From positions 1-64,000 of the forward strand of contig NZ_BOOJ01000069.1 in NCBI RefSeq assembly GCF_016863175.1: 64,000 bases of DNA, read 5' to 3'. Position 1 is the first letter of the stretch. Every line of letters begins with the position of its first letter. This stretch comes from Paraplanobispora siamensis (GTDB lineage Bacteria; Actinomycetota; Actinomycetes; Streptosporangiales; Streptosporangiaceae). Of this stretch, positions 50,608 to 57,053 are shown in pieces. A program made the translations under genes and the position numbers. The notes under the pieces are model-generated. The model had not been told where the DNA came from. It did no database searches and was given only the letters and a program-made list of their open reading frames with translations.

Positions 50608-53451
50608 TTGTCGGAGCTTGTCGGCTACATCGTCAGCGGTCTCGTCACCGGGGCCGTCTTCGCCGTCATGGCCTCGGGCCTGACCCTGTCCTACGCGGCG
50701 ACGGGCGTGTTCAACTTCGCCCACGGCGCCGTCGGTTTCCTGGCCGCGCTGCTGTTCTTCGAGCTCAACGTCGGGTTCGGGCTTCCGGCCTGGCTGGCCG
50801 GGCTCATCGCGGTGCTGGTGTTCTCGCCCCTGCTCGGGTACGTGCTGCACCGGGTGATGTTCCGGGGCCTGGCCCAGGCCGGGGAGACCGCGCAGATCGT
50901 CGGGACCATCGGCCTGACGATCGCGCTCCCCGCGCTCGGGCTCTGGATCGTCGACCTGACCGCGGAGCCGCTGGGCCTGCCGCGCGCCGACGCGACCTCG
51001 CTGCCACGCGGCCTGGGGCCGTACCCGCCGGTCAACGTCACGGTCGCCGGCGTCACCCTCGACTCCGACCAGCTCCTCACGTTCTTCTTCGCGGTGCTGG
51101 CCGCCGCCGGGCTCTGGGCCTTCATGCGGCACACGCCGTACGGCCTGCGGATGCGCGCCTCGGTCGACCGCCGCAGGCTGGCGACCCTGCGCGGGATCGA
51201 CGCCGACGCCTCCTCGGCGATGGCCTGGATGCTCAGCTCCACCCTCGCCGGGCTCGCCGGGGTCCTGGCCGTGCCGACCCTCGGACTGGACCCCACCGCG
51301 TTCACCGTGATGCTGTTCGTCTCGGCGACCGCCGCGGTCTTCGGGCGGCTGCGCTCGATCCCGGTGACGTTCGCCGCCGGGCTCGGGCTCGGCGTGGTGC
51401 AGAACCTCGTGGCCGGATACGCAGACTTCGCCGAGGACGTCACCGGCCTGCGCACGGCGGTCCCGGTGATCCTGCTGTTCGCCGGGCTGATCCTGCTCAA
51501 CAGGTCGGGGGAGCGGGTCGCCGGCTCCGCCGCCGAGGACGCGCCCCCGCCCGACTATCTGGCCGACCTGCCGGTGTGGCGGCGGCGCCTGCCCTGGGTC
51601 GTGGGCCTGACCCTGCTGCTCGGCTGGACGCTCACCCGCCCCGCGGACGACTTCTACGTGAGCGTGGTGGCGCAGGGACTGGTCCTCGCGCTGATCTTCT
51701 GCTCGTTCGTGGTCGTCACCGGCATCGGCGGCATGGTGAACCTGGCCCAGGCCTCCTTCGCCTCGATGGCCGCGCTGACCTGCGGATGGGCGTTCTCGGC
51801 CGGGTTGCCCTTCCCGGTGGCGATCCTGCTCGGCGTGCTGGGCGCCACGGCGGTGGGCGTGCTCGTGGCGCTGCCCGCCCTGCGGCTGGGCGGGCGGATC
51901 CTCACGCTCGCCACGCTCGCCCTGGCCCTCCTCGCCGACCAGGTGCTCTTCCAGGTCGACGCGTTCAGCAACGGCACGATCGGCTGGCCGCTGCCCGCGT
52001 TCGGCCTCGGGTTCGCCGACACCACCGACCCGCGCGTGCGCGTCGTGCTGCTGCTCGCCCTGATCGGGCTCGTCGCCCTTCTGGTGCGGAACCTGGAACG
52101 CTCGGCCTCGGGCCGGGCGATCCTGGCCGTGCGCTCGGCCCCGGCCGCCGCGACGACCTCGGGCGTCTCCGCACCCCGTACCAAGATCATGCTCTTCGCC
52201 CTGGCCTCGGGCATCGCCGGGCTCGGAGGCGTGCTGTTCGCGAGCTTCAAGGGGTCGGTGACGGCCACCGACCTGCCCGCCATGGCGGGGTTCGTCTGGC
52301 TGGCGGTGGTGGTCCTGCAGGGCGTGCGCCGGATCGGCGGGGCGGTGCTCGGCGGCCTGATCGCCGCGATCTTCCCCGAGCTGCTGGCCACCTGGCACGT
52401 CTCCGCGCACGTCGGCGCGATTCTGTTCGGGACCGGTGGGATGATCCTGGCCAAGCATCCCGACGGGGTGCTCGCCCAGATGGCCGAGGCCCGCTACCGG
52501 CGCCGGCGGCGCAGGCTCGAACGGGCCAGGGCCGCTGAGATCCAGGCGGAGGCCGCGGCCACCGCACGGGCGGGCGTCACGGAGCGGGCGGGCGTCACGG
52601 AGCGGGCGGGCGTCACGGAGGCGGAGGCGGTGTCGAACGGGGCCGGACCGCCTCCAGGCGGCGGGAGCACGACCGGGGCGTCTCCGGGTGGCGGGGACGC
52701 GGCCGGGGCGGACGCGGCGTCCCCGATGCGGGCCGTGGCGGGAACGAGTGAGGATTCCGCCGACGGCGGCGCGTTGTTCCGGCTGGAGAACGTGGTCGCG
52801 GGATACGGCGACGTGACGGTGCTGCGCGGGGTGGATCTGTCGGTACGGCCCGGCGAGGTGGTGGCGCTGCTCGGGGCCAACGGCGCGGGCAAGTCCACGA
52901 CCTGCGCGGTGGCGGCCGGGGATCTTCCGGTGACGGCCGGGCGGGTGCTGCTGGACGGGGTGGACGTCACCTCCTGGCCCGCCCACCGCCGCGCCCGGGA
53001 GGGCGTGCTGCTGGCCCCAGAGGGGCGCGGGGTCTTCCCCGGCCTGACGGTGGAGGAGAACCTGCGGACCTGGCTGTCCGACCCCGATCCCGTCTACGAG
53101 CGCATGCCGCAGCTGGCCGGGCGCCGGGGGATCGCGGCGGGCGCCCTGTCGGGCGGGGAACAACAGCTGCTCACCCTGGCCCCGGCGCTGGTCAGGCCGC
53201 CCCGGGTGCTGATCGCCGACGAGCCGTCCCTGGGCCTGGCCCCGCTCGTCGCGGAGCGGGTCTTCGAGGTCTTCGCCGAGCTGAGGGACCGCGGCGTCGC
53301 GCTCGTACTGGTGGAGGAGAAGGCCACCTCCGCGCTGGAGCTGGCCGACCGGGTGGCCTTCATGAGCCTGGGCCGCGTCATCTGGACCGGCCCGCGCGCC
53401 GAGGTGGACGAGACCCGGCTCACCGCCGCGTACCTGGGGGTGTCGAGGTGA
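50608..53451 (+). CDS. LivH-LivM-LivF triple fusion: two permeases and an ATPase in one chain
   Basis: A 947-residue fusion. Residues about 1-300 form a LivH-type permease (GLTLSYAATGVFNFAHGAVGF), about 325-610 a LivM-type permease (GIGGMVNLAQASFASMAAL), and about 725-947 a LivF-type ATPase with Walker A GANGAGKS near 756, signature LSGGEQQ near 848 and Walker B VLIADEPS. The linker holds three copies of RAGVTE (654-671) and other low-complexity sequence. The two permeases and LivF are normally separate genes. TTG start at 50608 preceded by CGGAGTGAAG. Its GTGA overlaps the LivG start. Confidence 0.92.
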   Translation: MSELVGYIVSGLVTGAVFAVMASGLTLSYAATGVFNFAHGAVGFLAALLFFELNVGFGLPAWLAGLIAVLVFSPLLGYVLHRVMFRGLAQAGETAQIVGTIGLTIALPALGLWIVDLTAEPLGLPRADATSLPRGLGPYPPVNVTVAGVTLDSDQLLTFFFAVLAAAGLWAFMRHTPYGLRMRASVDRRRLATLRGIDADASSAMAWMLSSTLAGLAGVLAVPTLGLDPTAFTVMLFVSATAAVFGRLRSIPVTFAAGLGLGVVQNLVAGYADFAEDVTGLRTAVPVILLFAGLILLNRSGERVAGSAAEDAPPPDYLADLPVWRRRLPWVVGLTLLLGWTLTRPADDFYVSVVAQGLVLALIFCSFVVVTGIGGMVNLAQASFASMAALTCGWAFSAGLPFPVAILLGVLGATAVGVLVALPALRLGGRILTLATLALALLADQVLFQVDAFSNGTIGWPLPAFGLGFADTTDPRVRVVLLLALIGLVALLVRNLERSASGRAILAVRSAPAAATTSGVSAPRTKIMLFALASGIAGLGGVLFASFKGSVTATDLPAMAGFVWLAVVVLQGVRRIGGAVLGGLIAAIFPELLATWHVSAHVGAILFGTGGMILAKHPDGVLAQMAEARYRRRRRRLERARAAEIQAEAAATARAGVTERAGVTERAGVTEAEAVSNGAGPPPGGGSTTGASPGGGDAAGADAASPMRAVAGTSEDSADGGALFRLENVVAGYGDVTVLRGVDLSVRPGEVVALLGANGAGKSTTCAVAAGDLPVTAGRVLLDGVDVTSWPAHRRAREGVLLAPEGRGVFPGLTVEENLRTWLSDPDPVYERMPQLAGRRGIAAGALSGGEQQLLTLAPALVRPPRVLIADEPSLGLAPLVAERVFEVFAELRDRGVALVLVEEKATSALELADRVAFMSLGRVIWTGPRAEVDETRLTAAYLGVSR

Positions 53452-54281
53452 ACGGCGCGACGGACAGCGGGGTGAGTGTGAACGGACGATCGGGTGCGGG
53501 CGGCGAGGCCGGTGCGGGGGCGCGTGAGGGGGTGGGCGCGGCGCTGGCGGTCGAGGCGGTCTCGGTGTCCTTCGGCGGCGTGCACGCTCTGTCGGGGGTC
53601 TCGTTCGAGGTGCCCGAGGGGCAGGTCTGCGGGGTGATCGGGCCCAACGGCGCGGGCAAGACCACGCTGTTCGACGTCATCTCCGGGCTGCGCCGGCCGA
53701 CCTCCGGCTCGGTCACGATGGCGGGCCGCGACGTCACGGCCGTGCCGGCGGTACGGCGGGCGCGTGCCGGGCTGCGCCGTACCTTCCAGAGAACCCAGGT
53801 GTTCGGCCGCCTGACCGTGGCCGACAACGTGCTGACCGCGATGGAGTGGCGCGGGGGCGGCGGCGGTCTCCTGGCCGACCTGGCGGGCCTGCCCTCCCGG
53901 CGGGCCCGGGAACGGGAGCGCCGGCGGCGGGCGGATGAGGTGCTCGACCTGTGCGGGCTGACCGAGCTGCGCGGCGCCTACGCGGCCGCCCTGCCCGTCG
54001 GCCAGCGCCGCCTGGTCGAACTGGCCCGGGCTCTGGCCGACGGCCCCTCGCTGCTCCTGCTCGACGAGCCGACCTCCGGTCTCGACGCCGAGCAGACCGC
54101 CCGCCTCGGCGAGGTCGTCCGCTCCCTGAACACCACGACGCTGCTGGTCGAACACGACATGAGCTTCGTCATGGAGGTCTGCGACCGCCTCGTGGTCCTC
54201 GACCTCGGAAAGGTCATCGCCGTCGGCACCCCCGCCGAGGTCCGCGACGACCCCGCCGTCCGCGCGGCCTACCTCGGCTGA
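53448..54281 (+). CDS. LivG-type ATPase of branched-chain-type ABC transporter
   Basis: A 277-residue ABC ATPase: Walker A GPNGAGKT near 65-72, then RTFQRTQVFGRLTVADNVLTAM (the LivG Q-loop region), signature LPVGQRRLVELARAL (the LivG variant of LSGGQ), Walker B LLLLDEPTSGLD and the His switch LLVEHDM. The first 30 residues are a Gly/Ala-rich extension not typical of LivG. It overlaps the upstream fusion gene by 4 nt. With the LivF domain fused upstream, it would supply the second nucleotide-binding half of the transporter. Confidence 0.92.
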   Translation: MNGATDSGVSVNGRSGAGGEAGAGAREGVGAALAVEAVSVSFGGVHALSGVSFEVPEGQVCGVIGPNGAGKTTLFDVISGLRRPTSGSVTMAGRDVTAVPAVRRARAGLRRTFQRTQVFGRLTVADNVLTAMEWRGGGGGLLADLAGLPSRRARERERRRRADEVLDLCGLTELRGAYAAALPVGQRRLVELARALADGPSLLLLDEPTSGLDAEQTARLGEVVRSLNTTTLLVEHDMSFVMEVCDRLVVLDLGKVIAVGTPAEVRDDPAVRAAYLG

Positions 54282-54284
54282 CGC

Positions 54285-54602
54285 TCAGCGTGAGCGGTGG
54301 GCGTCAGCCCGGTGATCGATCGCCGTGACGATCACTTCGTGGTTCTCTTCGTCGATCTCGTAGAGGGTTCGATATGTTCCCCGCCGTGCGGAACGGGTGC
54401 CCTCGTACGGCGGGAGCAGGAGAAGCTTGCCGACCCGGCGGGGGTTTTCCAGGAGCGCACCCGTGATGAACTCGTATGCGGCGGCGGATACCTTCTCCGG
54501 CAGCCGGGAGGCCAGTGCCCGAGCCGCCGGAACCGTTATGCGCAGGGTGCAGGCGGGTAGGCCGTCCTCCGTCGGCCGCGTTCGCTGCGCTGCTGTGTCC
54601 AT
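54285..54602 (-). CDS. RelE/ParE family toxin
   Basis: About 105 residues with the RelE/ParE fold: VPAARALASRLPEKVSAAAYEFITGALLENPRRVGKLLLLPPYEGTRSARRGTYRTLYEIDEENHEVIVTAIDHRADAH. The fit to the RelE pattern is good (PxRVGKxL, then RRGxYRxLYEID). Translation may begin at ATG 54602 or at GTG 54626, because the 5' end lies in a duplicated 63-bp element; the residues before TLRITV are not RelE-like. The stop is 3 bp from the convergent livG stop. The antitoxin gene lies upstream, displaced by the duplication. Confidence 0.85.
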   Translation of the reverse strand: MDTAAQRTRPTEDGLPACTLRITVPAARALASRLPEKVSAAAYEFITGALLENPRRVGKLLLLPPYEGTRSARRGTYRTLYEIDEENHEVIVTAIDHRADAHRSR

Positions 54603-54695
54603 GGCTCGCTCGCTCCGCTCGCTCACGTGCCCTCCTCCGTCGGCCGCGTTCGCTGCGCTGCTGTGTCCATGGCTCGCTCGCTCCGCTCGCTCACG
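54565..54695. repeat. 63-bp perfect direct repeat splitting a toxin-antitoxin operon
   Basis: Copies at 54565-54627 and 54633-54695 are identical and start 68 bp apart. Each contains GCTCGCTCGCTCCGCTCGCTC, a near-palindromic GAGC/GCTC string like REP-type elements. Read on the minus strand, the first-transcribed copy makes a 23-codon frame (GTG at 54694) whose TGA overlaps the GTG at 54626 of the second copy. The second copy supplies the 5' end of the toxin frame. Confidence 0.9.
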
Positions 54696-54975
54696 CAGAT
54701 CGCCTCGCCCGCTTGGCCGTCAGGGCCGCGAGCTCATCGGCGTCCAGCACGTCACCCGCGTCGATCGCCTCCCGCGACTCGGCCAGTTGCCGCATCGCCT
54801 CGGGGCTGGAGAGGACGTCGAGAGTCTCTTCCAGGGCGGCGAGGTCATCGGGAGAGATCAGCACCGCGACCGGTTGACCATGGCGGATGATGGCCACCCG
54901 GTCGTGGGTGCGGTGCACCTCGTCGATCAGCTCGGAGAGGCGGTTCCGGGCGTCGGTGAAAGGAAGGGCGGTCAT
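54691..54975 (-). CDS. Phd/YefM family antitoxin
   Basis: A 94-residue antitoxin: MTALPFTDARNRLSELIDEVHRTHDRVAIIRHGQPVAVLISPDDLAALEETLDVL is the Phd/YefM DNA-binding and dimerisation domain, followed by an Asp/Ala-rich tail (AIDAGDVLDADELAAL) that should wrap the toxin. It is the first gene of the minus-strand pair. Autoregulation is expected for the family; the presumed operator upstream of 54975 shows no obvious palindrome. Confidence 0.88.
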   Translation of the reverse strand: MTALPFTDARNRLSELIDEVHRTHDRVAIIRHGQPVAVLISPDDLAALEETLDVLSSPEAMRQLAESREAIDAGDVLDADELAALTAKRARRSA

Positions 54976-55016
54976 GCTCGACGTACAGGCGCTCAGTGGC
55001 GTGAAGTCTGTACAGA

Positions 55017-55931
55017 TCAGGTGAACAGCTGGCCGGCGTTGACGTCGAGGGTGGCGCCGGTGATGGAGCGGGCCCGGTCGGAGGCGAGGAAGATGATCGC
55101 GCGGGTCACGTCCTCCTCGGTGGCGATCCGGCGCAGGGCCATCGCGCTCACGTCGCGGGCCAGGATGTCCTCGTAGGCGACGCCCTCGGCGGCGGCCCGG
55201 GTGCGCATCCAGTCGTCCAGGACCTCGCTGGCGATCCAGCCCGGCGCCACGCAGTTGACCCGCACGCCGTACGGCCCCAGCTCGTCGGCCAGGCAGTGGG
55301 AGAGCAGGTGCGCGGCGGCCTTGCCCGCGGCGAAGTCGCTGCGGCCGGCGTATCCCTTCCTGGACGACATGGACGTCACGTTCACGATCGCGCCCTCGCC
55401 CCGCTCGACCATCAGGGGAGCGAGGAAGCGGCAGGCGAGCAGCGTGCCGTACGCGCCGATGTCGACCGCCGTGCGCCAGGAGGCCAGGTCGTCCAGGGTC
55501 ATCTCCAGCACGTTCTTGCGGTGGGTGCCCGGGAAGGCGGCGTTGACCAGGATGTCCGGACCGCCGAGCCGGTCGGCGACCGTGGCGGCGAGGGACTCCA
55601 TGTCCCGGGCGCTGGTCACGTCGGCGGAGACGGCCAGCGTGCCGGGGACCTCCGCGGCGATCTTCTCGACCGTGGCGGCCGTCCGGGCGGCGACGACGAC
55701 GCTGGCTCCCTCCGCGGTCATCAGACGGGCCAGCGTCCGTCCCAGCCCGGGCCCGGCCCCGGTGACGACCGCGACCTTCCCCCGGAGCGCGCCGCCCGGT
55801 TCGTGCGAGCCGTGCGGCGCCCGGCCCGGTCCGGGTGAGTCGTGCGGAGTCGGGTCCGGTCCGTGCGGGCCCGGGTGCACGCCGTACGGCATGCGGTCAG
55901 GCTCGGGTGTGCGGTCTGTCCCATCCGGCAT
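55017..55931 (-). CDS. SDR family protein lacking the catalytic tyrosine
   Basis: A 304-residue short-chain dehydrogenase fold: TGAGPGLGR cofactor motif (57-65), ILVNAA, catalytic Ser187 (NVTSMSS), but the active-site tyrosine position is Phe200 (SDFAAGKAA), with Lys204 retained. Ser187 to Phe200 spacing (13) is the normal Ser-Tyr spacing, so the replacement is real. The first 48 residues are a Pro/Gly/His-rich extension with PHGP-like repeats that is unusual for the family; the true start could be internal. Operators D and E lie in the gap to the divergent LLM gene. It may be inactive or use other chemistry. Confidence 0.82.
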   Translation of the reverse strand: MPDGTDRTPEPDRMPYGVHPGPHGPDPTPHDSPGPGRAPHGSHEPGGALRGKVAVVTGAGPGLGRTLARLMTAEGASVVVAARTAATVEKIAAEVPGTLAVSADVTSARDMESLAATVADRLGGPDILVNAAFPGTHRKNVLEMTLDDLASWRTAVDIGAYGTLLACRFLAPLMVERGEGAIVNVTSMSSRKGYAGRSDFAAGKAAAHLLSHCLADELGPYGVRVNCVAPGWIASEVLDDWMRTRAAAEGVAYEDILARDVSAMALRRIATEEDVTRAIIFLASDRARSITGATLDVNAGQLFT

Positions 55932-55942
55932 GGGAGCACGAT

Positions 55943-55960
55943 AACAAGCGGTCGCTAGGT
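55943..55960. promoter_or_regulatory. ACCWAGC-family operator, site D
   Basis: AACAAGCGGTCGCTAGGT, 12 bp from the SDR start codon at 55931 on the minus strand and 55 bp from site E. It matches the ACCWAGCRNNYGCTWGGT consensus with one change. Confidence 0.75.
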
Positions 55961-55995
55961 TGGTGCATCTGTGTCCGACCTTCCTCCTGTACGGC

Positions 55996-56024
55996 TTACC
56001 AAGCGTGCGCTAGGTTGGTATAAC
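55996..56024 (+). promoter_or_regulatory. Promoter with ACCWAGC-family operator site E
   Basis: TTACCA (55996-56001) and TATAAC (56019-56024) with a 17-bp spacer. The operator ACCAAGCGTGCGCTAGGT (55998-56015) fills the spacer, the classic geometry for repression. The LLM gene starts 56 bp downstream. Confidence 0.75.
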
Positions 56025-56079
56025 GACGGGGAGACCGCGTCCGGGCGGCGGTTTCCGGACCGGCAGTTCGGAGGTGGCC

Positions 56080-56937
56080 GTGAGGTTCGGAGTGCCGCTC
56101 GGGCTCCTGCACCCGGACGCGTGGAAGGACGTCGCGGTCGCCGCGGACGAACTCGGCTTCGAGTCGGTGTGGCTTCCGGAGCACCTGGTCTTCACCACCG
56201 ACCTGTCGCTCGCGGTCTACCCGGGGACCGACAAGCCCGGCATCTCACCGGCCACCCCGCTGTTCGACGCACCCGCCTACCTGTGCTGGCTGGCCGGGCT
56301 GACCTCCCGCGTCATGCTCGGCACCGCCGTCCATCTCTACGCCCTGCGGCACCCGTTCGTCTCGGCCCGGGCCTTCGCCACACTCGACCGGGTCTCCGGC
56401 GGGCGGGCGATCTGCGGGGTCGGGGCCGGGTGGTACGAGGGGGAGTGGCTGGCGGCCGGGGTGGACTTCGCCACCCGCGGCGCCCGGCTGGACGAGGCGA
56501 TCGAGGTGACCCGCAGACTGTGGTCGGAGCCCGCCGTCGCGCACGCGGGCCGCTTCTACGACTTCCCCGAGGTGGCCTTCGAGCCCAAACCGGTCCAGGC
56601 GCGGCTGCCCATCCTCGCCGGAGGCGAGTCCGGGGCCGCCCTGCGCCGCGCGGCGCGTCTGTGCGACGGCTGGATCAGCATGCCCCACTCCCTGACCTCG
56701 GTCCGCGGCCCCCTCGGCAGACTCGCGGCCCTGCGCGACGAAGCCGCCCGCGACGGAAACTCCGGCGACCGCCCGTTCTCGGTCACCGTCCACGCCTACG
56801 AACTCACCGGCCCCGCCGAGATCCCGCACTGGGAACGCCTCGGCGTCGACCGGATGATCGTGCGCCCCTGGCACCGCAGCCGCGAGGCGGTCACAGCCCT
56901 GACCGCCTTCGCCGCCGAGTACGGCCTCCGCCCCTGA
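56080..56937 (+). CDS. LLM class oxidoreductase, probably F420-dependent
   Basis: A 285-residue luciferase-like barrel protein: MRFGVPLGLLHPDAWKDVAVAADELGFESVWLPEHLVFTT, RVMLGTAVHLYALRHPFVSARAFATLDRVSGGRAICGVGAGWYEGEW, and LPILAGGESGAALRRAARLCDGWISMP. It is similar in plan to the enzyme at 37.2 kb. The GTG at 56080 follows GGAGGTG closely; GTG at 56074 would overlap that sequence. The promoter carries operator E, and the divergent SDR gene carries site D, so the two are co-controlled. Confidence 0.87.
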   Translation: MRFGVPLGLLHPDAWKDVAVAADELGFESVWLPEHLVFTTDLSLAVYPGTDKPGISPATPLFDAPAYLCWLAGLTSRVMLGTAVHLYALRHPFVSARAFATLDRVSGGRAICGVGAGWYEGEWLAAGVDFATRGARLDEAIEVTRRLWSEPAVAHAGRFYDFPEVAFEPKPVQARLPILAGGESGAALRRAARLCDGWISMPHSLTSVRGPLGRLAALRDEAARDGNSGDRPFSVTVHAYELTGPAEIPHWERLGVDRMIVRPWHRSREAVTALTAFAAEYGLRP

Positions 56938-57053
56938 TCACCGTCCCGGCCGGCTGCAAGAGGTTCGCCGGTCCGGGGAAGGCCTGCACTCCTGATCGCC
57001 GTCCCGGCTGTCGCGGGGGGCTTTTGCTTTGGCGCCGGTGCGGGGGGAGGGGG

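Noticed and set aside
56934-57015. Direct repeat CCTGATC.CCGTCCCGGC
   Set aside because: Two short imperfect copies after the LLM stop codon; within chance for GC-rich intergenic sequence and no further copies were seen.
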